Of a DNA stretch of 64,000 bases, positions 13,315 to 25,599 are shown piece after piece (the stretch's first letter is position 1; each line of letters opens with the position of its first letter). Where the stretch lies: the NCBI RefSeq assembly GCF_033568475.1, contig NC_133121.1:3844001-3908000 (forward strand). The letters run 5' to 3'. Below the pieces are notes generated by a model. It ran no database searches, had not been told where the DNA came from, and was given only the letters and a program-made list of their open reading frames with translations. Made by a program: the position numbers and the translations under genes. This DNA is from Henckelia pumila. Its lineage: Eukaryota > Streptophyta > Magnoliopsida > Lamiales > Gesneriaceae.

Positions 13315-13374
13315 TGGGCTGGGCTGGGAGACTCGATTGGGGCCTGTTATTTATTGGGCTCTACTTTATGGGCC
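13315..13374. promoter_or_regulatory. cluster of TGGGCY (site II-type) motifs upstream of DRG1
   Basis: TGGGCT or TGGGCC occurs at about 13315, 13320, 13355 and 13369, roughly 145-205 bp upstream of the DRG1 start codon at 13169. Site II elements (TGGGCY) bind TCP-type factors and are enriched in plant promoters of translation and growth genes, which fits a DRG GTPase. The position is seen; the function is inferred. Confidence 0.55.
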
Positions 13375-14939
13375 TATGCCTACCTTTTGGGACGAACGAT
13401 TTCCATTTAAAAAACACGCAGATCTGTGTTATATTGACTTAACAGTGACACATATGATTGAACGGTTGGATCCTTATAATAAATGAAAGAAAATCATTTC
13501 TTTCCAAAAAAAATAAAATAAAACTAAAAAAATATGGAATATTAGTGGGATAGTTGAAAATATATTTATAAATAATTGAAAAAATTTATCAAAAGTTTAT
13601 TGTTAGGAGTTTAACTTTTAATCAATAAAATATTTATAATAAATTATGCTGTAAAATGGGACAATTTGTCGGTGGCCACCTAACGCTTGGAATTGGATGA
13701 TATTGTGTAAGATTTGAGATTGGATTTGAGACAGATTGGAGAACACAACTATGTATTATAAAATTAAAAAATGATTCCAATTGATAAGGTTGGTGAAATT
13801 CAACATAGAGATTTAAATTTCATGATTAAATCAGATGGATTAAAAATAAATAAATTATTAACATAGTTTTTGTGCTTAATATGTATTTTCTTGAAGTACG
13901 GTTATGTTGAGTTGATTAAATTGACTCAACCTCAACCCCATTTTAAGAGGAATTTCTCTAAAACAACAATAATAATTTAAAAAAACTTTTGTGGATATCA
14001 AAATTAAATAATCAATAAGGGTATAGTTGTCATTTAGTTAAAAATTAAGTTTGAAAATAATTATTCTCAAAACATTAAACTTTAACTTTTATTAGCTTTC
14101 AACTTTTATTTTCAAACACCGCCTACTTTAGGTTCTCACCAACTTCAAAATAATTTCTACTAAAATCGCTTTTAAATAAGAAAAAATCTCCAAAACACCC
14201 CTAAATGTGGTTTAAATGACAAAAATTTATCTCAACTTCTGCTTGACTAATCAATTCGGTTTAGATAGAGAGTTACTTTTAATAAAAATAATCTTAAAAA
14301 ATGTGAAACAACAAATTGAATTTTTTTAAAAAGTTTCCAATTTTCGTTAATACATACGCATCTTGTTGTATTTTCAACAGAGTAAAAATTATTTTGGTAC
14401 ATGAACTATTGATAAAATGTCAAATTGATATATGAACTATTGAAAATATTTAATTGGTATATGGCTAAACTCAAAAGTCAATTTTGTCCTTTACTTAAAT
14501 TATTTTTAAGTTGAATATTATTATTAAATTAATTAATTGAACTATATGCATATTTTTATATTTTAAATTTAAATTATTGTATTAATTATAATTGTAAATA
14601 TAAATTTATATTTACTTATTAATATGCTATAAAAAGAAAATTATATATCATGTATACAAACGATTGCTTGATTTCTTCTGTGTTAATGTCGTGATTTTTT
14701 TTCCTTTCAATTATTGTCGTCGTTGATGGAAGAAATCGATGGACTCAATGAGTAGGATAATGATATGATAATATTCAATCAATATAAAAATACAAGGGAT
14801 TTATGGATTTATGTTTTGTATTAGGGATTTATGAACAATTTACCGTTTAATGAATCACACATTATTTTCATTAATCTTCAATCACAAATTTCAAGATTCC
14901 ATCTTTCTCATCCCTCACACACACAATAATCCACCCTCC
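13375..14939. other. AT-rich intergenic stretch
   Basis: This spacer lies between the divergent DRG1 and F-box/kelch genes. It is AT-rich and I see no gene in it. About 14390-14520 holds a repeated GGTACATGAACTATTGA / GGTATATGG pattern that looks like an old dispersed repeat, but I could not bound it. Confidence 0.6.
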
Positions 14940-16037
14940 ATGACAGGTCAATCCCCCGGCGGAGCAGGCACCTCGGCAGCCGCATCACCTCCGTGTCCTT
15001 CATCACAACTCATCCCGAATCTCCCAGACGATATCTCCGTCCAAATACTGGCCAGAGTTCCCCGTTCCCATCATCCTCACCTCTCTCTAGTCTCAAAATC
15101 ATGGCTTTTCACCATAAATTCCGCTGAGCTATTCCGCACGCGATCCCTCCTCCGCGCCTCCGAATGCTCCCTATACCTCAATCTCCGCTTCGATTCTTCC
15201 TTCCACTGGTACTGTGAACAAACCCTTCAATCCAAACGTTCGCTGGTACCCCTCCCACCAATTCCCCAGAGCCGAATCGGGCCCTCGACTTCAGTGCTCG
15301 GCCCCAAAATTTACATGATTGGCGGTTCTATCAATGACATCCCAACGAATGATATTTGGGTATTTGATTGTAGGTTTAATAAGTGGGAAACCGGGCCGAA
15401 AATGCGGGTGCACCGGGAGTTTTCCGCCGCGGAAAATTGGGGCGGAAAAATCTATGTTATAGGTGGGTGCGTGGTGGATAACTGGGCTCGTTCCATCAAC
15501 TGGGCCGAGGTTTTTGACCCGGAAACCGGTTCTTGGGCAGCGGTTCCGAGTGCCATTGAGGTGAGGGACAAGTGGATGCACGCTAGTGCCATGATAGGGA
15601 GTAAGCTTTATGCAATGGCCGATAGAGGAGGCGTGGTTTTCGACGCGGGCTGTGGGGAATGGGGCAATGTGCCTAAAAGGTTGGATTTGGGGTGGAGGGG
15701 TCGGGCTGCGGTGGTTGGTAATGTGTTGTATTGTTATGATTACTTGGGGAAGATTCGGGGATATGATGTGGAGATGGATGTTTGGAAGGATTTGAGAGGT
15801 GTAGAGAAAGGATTGCCGAATTTCTTGTGTAACTCGACGATGGTGAATTTGGATGGTAAGTTGTGTGTGGTGTGGGAAGGGAAGGGAAGTGGGAAGGAGA
15901 TGGATATTATGTGTGCTGAGATCGAAGTCAAGAAAGACGTTGATGGAGGTTTGAGTGGGAAGATTTTGAGGTTGGAGGTGATTCTTGTGGTTCCGAAAGG
16001 GGCTTCGATTGCTCATTGCTTGGAGGTTGAATTTTGA
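14940..16037 (+). CDS. F-box/kelch-repeat protein, SKIP6-like
   Basis: A single-exon gene of 365 residues. F-box/kelch proteins are substrate receptors of SCF ubiquitin ligases: the F-box binds SKP1/ASK and the kelch propeller binds the target. An F-box (LIPNLPDDISVQILARVPRS..., about 24-66) is followed by kelch repeats with the diagnostic GG pairs, as in KIYMIGGS and KIYVIGGC, and W-containing strands such as VFDPETGSWAAVP. The N-terminal extension is low-complexity. I chose the ATG at 14940 because the 30 residues from the upstream in-frame ATG at 14850 look like untranslated leader and the F-box then sits at the usual distance. The F-box reading PDD..LARVPRSHHP resembles plant SKIP6; the exact orthologue is not certain. 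A long antisense open frame over it is a shadow. Confidence 0.88.
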   Translation: MTGQSPGGAGTSAAASPPCPSSQLIPNLPDDISVQILARVPRSHHPHLSLVSKSWLFTINSAELFRTRSLLRASECSLYLNLRFDSSFHWYCEQTLQSKRSLVPLPPIPQSRIGPSTSVLGPKIYMIGGSINDIPTNDIWVFDCRFNKWETGPKMRVHREFSAAENWGGKIYVIGGCVVDNWARSINWAEVFDPETGSWAAVPSAIEVRDKWMHASAMIGSKLYAMADRGGVVFDAGCGEWGNVPKRLDLGWRGRAAVVGNVLYCYDYLGKIRGYDVEMDVWKDLRGVEKGLPNFLCNSTMVNLDGKLCVVWEGKGSGKEMDIMCAEIEVKKDVDGGLSGKILRLEVILVVPKGASIAHCLEVEF

Positions 16038-17434
16038 TGAAGTTCTTGGCGGGTGTTGAGCCATGGCAGGATGAAGGGGTACGTATTTGCTATTTGTTGA
16101 GCTTTATTTTGCAGTTTACCGTGGCATTTAAGTTCATCCAGTTTAAAGATTGTGATAGACTTGAGTTCATGTTTGTCTGACGATGAGTTAAAATGCATCA
16201 TTTATGTTGTACATTCTCAGACCTGAAATCTGGGATAAGTGAGTGCAGGATGAGTGTGTGGGTTGCTTTAGTGAACATGTTTAGTCCAGGCACGGGTTGT
16301 AAGTTTATCTGAGGTATTGAAGTCATGCATTTGTGTAACATGATCATATGATCTGCGTTTCGGAGTGTAGTTGAATAGCCCGCACATTTCCAGTCGTGCA
16401 ATGCAAATGTTGTAGCATGAAAACTGTTGGTTTAGAAGACACTCTTCTTACCTATCTTTAGCAGCAACATTTCCTTGGCGAATATCATTTTGGAATAGTC
16501 GTTGGTTCTAGTCGAATACCATGTAGAAGCTAATCTTTTATCTTCTTTTTTTTTGCTGTGTATAAATATTTCTTCTCCAAAATTTTTCAAGATGCAGTTT
16601 TGGCCCTAAGCCGATTTGCAATATCGAGTTGCAGTGTGCTGAACGTAATCCGATTACCACAGTGAGTTAAAATTAAGGTTCGCGACGTTGCAACTGCAGA
16701 ATCGGATTAAAGATCACTGGTCTTGCCGAGATACAACATATATCCACCATTATATATGAGTTCAGTCACTCGTAGAAAGCTGGCCCGGAACTAACATACG
16801 GGATGTGCTGCATAAATGTGTTTGATCGCTCTTAAAGGGGTGCGTGTGTGTGTTTGTATTAAGGATTGGATTGTATTTATTTTCAATGATGGATTTCTTT
16901 AAAATTTTGATTGGAGTCGGTTTTGCAACCTTTTGAGTTGCATTTTGTGATCCATATTTCCAAGTATACGATGCTTTTTGTACGGTATCCTCTCCTGAAG
17001 TTTTACCATGTGCCACATTCTAATTATTCATTTATTTACTCTTAATAAGTATAAAAGAAATAAATTAAATGTATGTGATTGATATCGCTAGGTTTAATAT
17101 TTTATTAATACTAAAAAAATATATGTGAGTTGCATGTATTTATAATTTTATTTGATTAATACTTAAGTTATCAAAATTTAAAATGTTTATTTTTATTAAA
17201 ATCATGTGTTATATTTTTTTTGGCAGGTTTAAACTTCAGTTACTATGATTCAATATTTAATTAACATGTGAAGCATGAATATTACGTCTTTAACTTTTTT
17301 TATATATATATTTTCGGTTTTTGATCAACATTTTTTTGTAGTGATGTTATATGTTTATATCTTGAGTTTAATTTATTTTTTAAACTGACAACTTTAAATC
17401 ATTAACATATGTTGTATATTTATTGAAAAACGTA

Positions 17435-17462
<28 letters not shown>
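16038..17462. other. 3' flank of the F-box/kelch gene and intergenic DNA
   Basis: The first few hundred bases are moderately GC-balanced and probably include the 3' UTR. After about 17030 the sequence becomes AT-rich and ends in an (AT)n run (17434-17462). No gene is seen. Confidence 0.6.
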
Positions 17463-17467
<5 letters not shown>

Positions 17468-18462
17468 TGTTATTTACACTCCAAAAAATGTTAATAACAC
17501 TCCACTTTATTTATATAATTCTCTAATAGACAAGATTACCCCTAATTAATTATTTTCTCATATAATAAAATCTCTATTTACCTAAAAAAAACTCAAATTC
17601 AATCATTCTATTAACTAACTAGTAAGATTTTGATATCTACAAAATATGTCATTGTTTTCCTCGTATGCAAATAAAGTGCAAAATAACAAAAAAATATCTT
17701 TCTTAGTCTTAAATCTCAATTTATTCATATAATAAGTCAATATTTTGTAGGATATATATACAATGTTATTCAATTTTTTTATAAAATGCATAAAACTGGT
17801 GGGTTACAGAATTTTTATTTACCAATATTATGTTAAAGTGTTTGGGATAAAATGTAAATTTACATATATTAAAAATTAAGATTAAAAATAGGAATATATT
17901 TTATTATTTTAGAATAATTTTTGAAAACACATAATACTTTAGTGATTAAGAGCATAGTACTGTAAAGATATTGTGAGCTCTAGTAATTTTATATAAATTA
18001 ACACTAAATTTAAAATAAACTTACTATTAAATATTTTATTTTATTTTTGTTTAGGATAATGTTTCTTATAAAAATATATTAAAAATTCAAAATTTCATAA
18101 GATATTGTGATTAAATTAAAGTTTGAATTTTAAAATTACAATAAAAATTATTATGAAATAAATTATGAAAAACATAAGAATAAAATATAATTTTTTTCGA
18201 AAATTATAAATATAACATAACAATAACTGTTGTTTTAATCAATAAGTTTTTGAAAATTTGTTTGCATTCCGTATTTAAAAATATTGACATATATATAACT
18301 ATAATATATTGAGTTTTTAAAGTTTACAAAACTCACTTTAGGAATTAATGAGACTATTAAAGAATTTACTAAAATTGATTAAAGGGTAATATAGTCAACA
18401 TGTACTAAAAAGTAATAAATGGAGTGTGGTTAACAAAAAAATAGAGTGTAAACAACACTTCC
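17463..18462. mobile_element. 1000-bp non-autonomous inverted-repeat DNA element (Mutator-like MITE candidate)
   Basis: The left end GAGAGTGTTATTTACACTCC and the reverse complement of the right end, GGAAGTGTTGTTTACACTCT, form an inverted repeat that continues for about 80 bp with mismatches. The flanks are TATATATAT on both sides, consistent with a 9-bp target duplication but not provable, because the insertion lies in an AT microsatellite. There is no transposase; the core is AT-rich. Confidence 0.75.
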
Positions 18463-18899
18463 TATATATATATATGTAATAAACTGTAGAATCAAGTGAT
18501 TTGTGTATTATTAAAAGTTGTAGTTAATGATAACTGTGCAACTCAAATATTTTAAATTGTACAACAGTACAAACAAATACATGTTTCAATTGTTCAATTC
18601 AGGAGGACAATTATTACACTCAAACAATCATCTTATTCATTATTGTGTTTTCAATCAATGTGAATATAAACCATGACATTGACTTCGATATTAATTGTAT
18701 GACCGAACGCTTCTCGTTTTAACAAAATTTATAGTTAATGGTAACAATACTATTCAATTAATATTTTAAACAATACGTACAAAATCTCTAGCGTCATGAA
18801 TAATTTATGTTAAATTATATTTTTATTAATATTGATTTTAAGTAAAAAAATATTAATTTATTTCAGATAAATGATTTTCTTGATTCATTAACTTGTCCA

Positions 18900-19160
18900 A
18901 ATTTGAGTTTTAGTCCATTGAGTTGTCAAATTTGATTTTGGTGCACTAACATTTAATTTTTTACTATTGTTAGTCCAATTGTTGACGCGATATTTAATAA
19001 TTCAACAATTTTCGATCTCAACATTTTTTCGTCATGTCAGTAGTTTTTTTATATTACAAATCAGTATTTTCCAGTGTCACGTTACCAATTAGACCAATAA
19101 TTTATGAGAATTAAAATTTAGCGTACCAAAAACAAATTTTAAAAACTTAGTGGAACATAT
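18900..19160. mobile_element. foldback MITE-like repeat
   Basis: The left half reads CCATTGAGTTGTCAAATTTG... with GGTGCACTAACATTTAATT. The right half, reverse-complemented, reads CCACTAAGTTTTTAAAATTTG... with GGTACGCTAAATTTTAATT, so the two halves are long imperfect inverted repeats. The layout resembles the element at 43546-43847. No target duplication could be assigned. Confidence 0.45.
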
Positions 19161-21114
19161 CCTAAAAGTAAATAAGTTAGAACTTAGTGGATTTCTATGG
19201 TAAACCCCGATAATCATAAGATAATTGTTATAGCTTGACTTGCTTTGATTTTCAATTATCTTGGTCATACATAATAATATATATTCAAAATTTTCTTACG
19301 TATATTTTTCTATTTTATTGAAAAAATATATTTTTTTGCCTTCGATAATCTGTTTTAAATATACATTAGACAATAATTTAGTATAAAAAATAATCAATAT
19401 TCTAACAAAAAATATAGAAATAAAAATAATATTTTTATAATAAAAACTATGTGTTATAGTATATAGAAATATATACTAAGAGTATTTAATTCATTTATAC
19501 AAATAATTATTTCATTAATGATATATATATACATATTTTTTTATAAGTTTATCAAACTCTTGTTTTAAAAAATCTAACATATTAATATGTGGTAAATATT
19601 TTTTTCAAAAATCAAATTCATATAATGTGCAACGGTCAATCCAAACTTTTCTTTATAATTTTATTTGTTCAAATGTTGTAATATTTTGTTTTAAAACTCT
19701 TATAGAGTATTAATTTTAGTGGTACTGATAACATTATTTTAAATTATCTTTTTTTTTAATTCCTATTCGAGATTATAAGTATAGAAATAAATTATTTTTA
19801 ATTTTTCTATTGTTATCGCTAATAACATATTACTAATATTTTTTGAACCTCTAATCAAGTATATGAATATAATAATTTTATGTCATCTAATCTCATTCCC
19901 TCTAGTTTTTCAACAATTGTTTTATACGACAATGTCTTGATAAAATATTAATAAGTTTTCTGTTTAATTTCTTAAATAGTAATCCAATCGAGTTGTTTTA
20001 AATTTGATATACATATAAAGTACATGTTATTTTATATGGCATAAACAATATTTATATATGGAGTGTAATAATTAATTTATAATTTCTAAGAGTAGTATGT
20101 TAAATATATTATTTGAAAAAAAAAAACATGAGCAGATAAAAAAATGTGAAGAAAATATTTTTTTAGAAGATGAACAATTATATTTTAAACAAGTTAAATT
20201 TTTTATACTCAATATTTCAAGGATTTTTTTAGTAACTTTGATATAAGAATAAACTGTCTGACATAAAAATTGATTTGAGTGTAGTGTTTTTTTTAAAACT
20301 TTTTATCACGTAAATTTTTACGATTTCGTAATTATTAACATTAATTTATTATATTAGCCAAATATTTTATATTGTTGTACAAATATCAACATGGCTTAGT
20401 TATAATCATACTTTCTATATTTCGCTTATTTAAATTGCATTTATTTTTTTTTATCTTTCTCAATTATATAGTATAGTTTTCATATTACGCACTACTCTTT
20501 TACCAATTTATTTCTACTAAATTTATAAAATGTATAATTTTATTTTATTAAAATTTCGCTAAATTAGGGCAAAATGAGAAATTTATTTTTGCAAATACTT
20601 TTTTAATATAGATGTGAAAAAACACACAAGCCTAAATTAGTGTGACGAAATGAGCATTTTTTTTTTACCTTGGACAAGAAAATATCGATGTTGATTACAT
20701 TTGTAGTCCCTAAAATTTCAAAAATATTACACAATTAGTCGTCACCATTTGTTTTATAAATCTCTTCCTAAAACTGAAATATCAAAAAGTCTAGTTAGAT
20801 TATCAAATATCAAAAAAATAAGTGAATGATGGAATAAAGGATATGAGTACATTTTCTATATAAATGAAATCGTAACATGATTTCACTTGTCTTGAACATA
20901 ATGGTGAAATTTAATGGTTTGATTTAATTTTTGTACTTTTCTTAATTAAAATTTTAATAATCAAAATATTACGTTAAAAAATATAGTAAATTAAAAACGT
21001 AACTATGACGATAAAGTTGAAATAAGTCCAAAAATTTAATTTTTTTTTAAATTTATAGAGAAAAAATTAAGGTAGCTCTCAATAATTACTTTTTGTTTCC
21101 ATGTGTGTCACAAT

Positions 21115-21530
21115 ATAAATTTAGGACTTGAATTAAATATTAATAATTAATTTACCTTCAATAAATAAATGAACACACAAAATGATATGAATTAAATATT
21201 AACAGTTAATCTAACTCGAATAAATAAATTGACTATTAATCTATAAAATGACATGAAAAACCTTAAAAATTCTTGAAAATGACGAAAATATTAATTACTA
21301 AATGAAATAATGAGGAAAAAATTGTAAATTCATTACCAAAAATGTCAAAATATAGATTTAGGACATGAATTAAATATTAACAATTAATTTACCTTAGATA
21401 AATAAATGGAGACAAAAAATGATATGAATTAAATATTAAAAATTAATTGAATAAATAAATTGGCTAATGTATAAAATTAATGCAAGACCTTAAAAAACCT
21501 TGAAAATGACAAAAATATTAAAGATTAAAA
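21115..21530. repeat. degenerate tandem pair, unit about 230 bp
   Basis: Two successive blocks share TTTAGGAC(T/A)TGAATTAAAT, AATTAATTTACCTT, AATGATATGAATTAAATATT and a CCTTAAAAA...CTTGAAAATGAC ending. The second copy is shorter and diverged. Confidence 0.6.
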
Positions 21531-21735
21531 AATTATAAATTTACAATTAAAACCAAATAATTAATAAAATAATTATGATATTGAAGAAAATTCACAATTA
21601 AAACTTGTATATTTATATAGGTAATAGATATACTTTCTTCGTACATAGTCTTACTTTGTTTTTAACACAGATTAACGAAAAATTATCAAAAAAGTAAATT
21701 TTATATTAAAAAAAACGAGTATATTAGTAAAAGAG

Positions 21736-22365
21736 CAGGCCCGGCTCCACGGGGAGGCACCCTAGGCGTGTGACTAGGGCCTCCCTTTTGGTGGGGCCTC
21801 TAAATATTTTTTTTTATTTTTTATTGGTTTTTTATTTTAAAATCTTAGAAAAAGCCTCTTAATTATGTTGTTGAAAATTTGCACCGATTTTTTATTTTGT
21901 ATTTTTGCTTCTCCTTTCTTTGCTAAAAAAAAAACCATTTCTTCCTAAAAAAACTCTCCTTTCGATAAGTTGCTCTAATCATGTGAATTAGATTGCTCAA
22001 ATTGGTGCAACTATGATTTCGTTTTTTTTTATTGAATTTGTAATTTTTTTTGTTTGTTTGTTAGTTGTGGTTGATATTTTTATTTTTAATTGATCTGGTT
22101 TTTGGACTTTGGTCTCCGAAATTTTAAAATATTTTTGTAACTCGCTTATTCATCGGTTCTTATACTCATTTAGTTTATATATGTCATTTCTTATAATTTA
22201 TTAAATTTACTTATTATATTAGTTTATTAAATTAGATATAGATAATAATTATGTGAATTTATTTATAAGCTCGTATGTAATATTTTTATATTTAATAGAA
22301 AAATTTATATAAGACTTTTCCTTAAAAATTAGTCTAGGGTCTCCAAATTTCTGGAGACGGCACTG
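21736..22365. mobile_element. non-autonomous hAT element (630 bp)
   Basis: A perfect 8-bp target duplication TAAAAGAG flanks the element (21728-21735 and 22366-22373). The ends are imperfect inverted repeats: CAGGCCCGGCTCCA on the left and CAGTGCCGTCTCCA reading in from the right. An 8-bp duplication and CAG(G/T)-type ends are hAT hallmarks. The AT-rich interior has no transposase. It ends about 100 bp outside the large Mutator-like element. Confidence 0.88.
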
Positions 22366-22470
22366 TAAAAGAGTGTAAAAAAATTACTAAATATGATATA
22401 TAACTATATATTTGGAACAAAAAAAAAAAGAAACGTGAATTATATAATTGGAACTGAGTGAATAACATAA

Positions 22471-22638
22471 CGGCAAATGATAAATAAATCTCTATCATCA
22501 AACTTATATTTGTCCTCAGTCTCCATGTCAGCAAATATTTGTTCTCACTCCCTGACAAAGTTCTGACATTTGTTTCAACTTTCTATTTGAGCACAAAATA
22601 CAAAAATGCCCTCACTTTCTTTTGAAACCCAATAATAC
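22471..22638. repeat. MULE left terminal inverted repeat, outer piece
   Basis: The outer 168 bp of the left arm match the reverse complement of about 40235-40402, including GTCAGCAAATATTTGTTCTC, GCATTTGTTTCAACT-like and TTGAGCACAAAATAC segments. It ends at the insertion point of the LTR element; the last five bases AATAC are that element's target duplication. Confidence 0.88.
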
Positions 22639-25301
22639 TGTAACACCCGATATTTTTAAATACGTAAATCCGCCTGCATAATTAGGATATTTAATTATTT
22701 AAATTTATGATTTATGGGTTAAATAATTATGTGAAATATTTATGCATGATTTAATTTATTTTTAAGCATTTAACCCATAATTAGTAATTTTTATGATTTT
22801 TAGTATTTTTATTATTTGATCGCGTAGACGGGGCCGTGGACGGACGAGATGACGACTTTCCACCCAAATTATTTTATGAGCCTTTTTGGAGCCTTAAAAT
22901 ATTATTTTGAGCTTTATTATCTCAAAATTTTAAGTATTTAATTTTATTTAATTTTAGGGGTCATTTTTATCCAAAATTAGTCAAAATATTGACTTTTTAA
23001 TATTTTTAAAATTCCCCTAAACTAATATTTCGAGATTTATTTTATGTTTCAGATTTTTAAAGATTTCTTTTAGAGTTTTAGTTAAGTTATATTTTATATA
23101 TATATATTATATCCTTAATTATATATTTAATTACCCTATTTTCTAATAAACTAAAACCTAAACCTATCCCTACCTCCCACGTTTTCTTCCACTCAGCCGA
23201 CACCCACCTCCATCTTCTTCTTCTCCATCTAGCCGTGACCCAGGGAAGCCATAGCCAAGAGTTTCGAAGCTCCAAAAGCCCGTATTTTCGTCCCGTCGTC
23301 CCGGAACCGTCCCACGCTCGTGTTTCCTCGTCATCTACGGTGAAAGGCATGATTTCTTCTCGATTTTTCTTTATCATATCAGTATATATTACGTCGGCTA
23401 CGTAGACATCGAAATCCTTTCAATATTTTTCAGAAAATCGATTGAATGTTGTTGGTTGTGCTTTGTTCTTCGAATTCATAGCATGCTCACGTTTTCTTTC
23501 TCTCTATGCATGTTTCGGCTGATGGCTAGGTCTCCAGGGGTGTGGGTACGTGGTCTGGGCTCGAGTGGCTCGAGGGGTTCGAGCCAAACGAGCCCAGGTG
23601 GTCACCTTTTCAACCAAGTGCACGGCCGAGACAGTCTAGGGTTTGGAGATGTAGGGCTTCGGCTCGACGGTTGGACGTGCATGGGGTCGGACCTCCGAGC
23701 AGGTTAGGTCCGGCAGGACCTTGGGAGGGTCCTGCAGGCGGTGGTCCGGCCAGTGGTGGCCGGACTGGCGCGGCAGCAGCCCTCGAAGGGCTGCTGCACG
23801 CAGCCGAGGGAAATTGGGAGAGGGGGGCCATCGGGTTGGGCTGGGTTTAGGGGCCTGGGTCGGGTCTGGGTGTCCGGGTTGGGTCGGATAGGTCTAGGAT
23901 CGGGTCAGGTGGTTCGGGTCCGGGTTTGGTGGGCCGGGCTCGAGTCTTTTTATTTTTAAAATATTTTAAGAATTATTGGGTTTTTGAGTCAATTTAATTG
24001 AAATAAAATTATTTGGACTCCCAAATAATTTTATTTGAACTTTTAAAATTTTAATTAAGTTAGCCCATTAATTTTATGGGCTTTTGGGCCCATAAAAGTT
24101 AATGGGCCAGTCTTTGGGTTTTTGGGCCCATTGGGCCAGTTTAAGTGTTATTGGGCTTAGTGTAATTTTAATGGGCTTAATTGATTTAATTGGGCTTAGA
24201 TTAATTAATTGGGCTTAAAGTTTAAGATATTGGGCTTAAGTATGTTAATGGGCCAGATTTAAGTTAATGGGCTTGCATGTCTAGGGCCAGCAGTCGAATC
24301 AAACCATGAGAAATTGCATGTGTCCTGAGTTTATATTTAATTATTTTATGGATGAAAAGTTATTTGAATATTTATATGATATTAGAAAATAAATTAAATA
24401 TAAATGAAGGACACACAATTTATTTAAGTACATGCATTCACGAAATCAATTTTTATGCTATGATTGAAATTTTATGGTTGAGCAAATAAAATATTTTAGG
24501 TGGAAATTGAAGTAGTGTGGCCATTTATGGGCAGTTTTCTGCCATTTATGTATGGGCAGTTTCTGCCATTTATGTATGGGTGGTTCGCCACCAGCCTCGT
24601 ACGATGGTTTCTTAGACTGATCAGTCGCACTATAAGTATGGGTCACACTTACGGATAGGACCATTCGATGTTAAGAAAATAAGTGCTCAACAACTCAGGT
24701 ATGTATGATACTATGTATGTTATGTATTATGTTTATTTAAGTAAGTTATGTTATGTAATTTTAAGCATGCTCATTCATGTATATGTATGTATTAGTATTA
24801 AATGGATTTAAATTATTTTAAACCCTTGTTAGTATGCATGTTGGGCCTCTAGGCTCACTACACTGATATGGTGCAGGTGAGTACGTAGAGGAGCAGGTTA
24901 CTCCTACCGGTGGTGAGGATGTATGAGCAGCGCTGCAGTAGCCCCGTGACCGTGACAGCTTCTGAGTCACCATGCTTGAGTCTTTTGATACATTTTATTA
25001 TTTTTAAGGGTTGAGGTGTTTGGAATATTTTATTAAATATTTTAGTGCATGCACACTTTTTATTTATTTTATTTATGCAGTATATTTTTAATTCTTAGGG
25101 TTGACTCAGATGTTTAATTATTTTTAAATCATGCATTTTCTTAAGTATTTAATTGTTTATTTATTTAGTCATGTATTTATTTTAAATATTTTATTCTGTG
25201 CATATATGTATGGGCATATATGTACATATATTTATTTAGTAGTATATTAAAAAAAAAAAAATTTCCGCATATTTATTTATTATAGAGTTAGGGTCGTTTC
25301 A
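22639..25301 (+). repeat. left LTR of the nested chromovirus
   Basis: 2663 bp, TG...CA. Features include a GC-rich central block with a GCAGCAGCCC...GGGCTGCTGC inverted repeat (about 23772-23796), a run of TTGGGCTTA/TGGGCC repeats (about 24060-24280), and a CTGATATGGTGCAG segment near 24863. It is almost identical to 28993-31654. Small open frames inside it are not genes. Confidence 0.95.
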
Positions 25302-25599
25302 GTTGGTATCAGAGCACGGTCCTCGGAGGGGTCCTCACTGCTATGCGAGCTCAGAAATCCACGCTACCGGTCTGTAAGTTTTAAATGTTTATAGTATGAT
25401 TTAATTTCTAGAATTTAAGTTAGCCTTAATTTCAAACACTTAGTTATGCATGGCGATTTACGTAAAGAAATATGGGGTGATGCAATATGCCTCGGAGACG
25501 AGTAGTCCTTAGGTGTGAAATTGGGTAAATTAAGATTTTGGTGCAGCTACTTGGAAATATTTTCTGCATGCAGGGAGAATTCTAGTTGGAGGCAACTCC

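Larger units (their letters stand above)
18463..21735. other. AT-rich repeat-derived stretch, no gene
   Basis: There is no coding signal over 3.2 kb. It contains a foldback element (about 18900-19160) and a degenerate tandem pair (about 21115-21530). Otherwise it is AT-rich sequence with short poly(A) and poly(T) tracts. Confidence 0.65.

Noticed and set aside
15291-16064. 257-codon minus-strand open frame
   Set aside because: It is antisense to the F-box/kelch gene. Its composition (Pro, His, Thr, Ile) is that of a shadow frame, and it has no domain.
23456-23959. Several overlapping open frames in a GC-rich block, repeated at 29808-30311
   Set aside because: Both sets are inside the LTRs of the nested chromovirus; they reflect GC content, not host genes.
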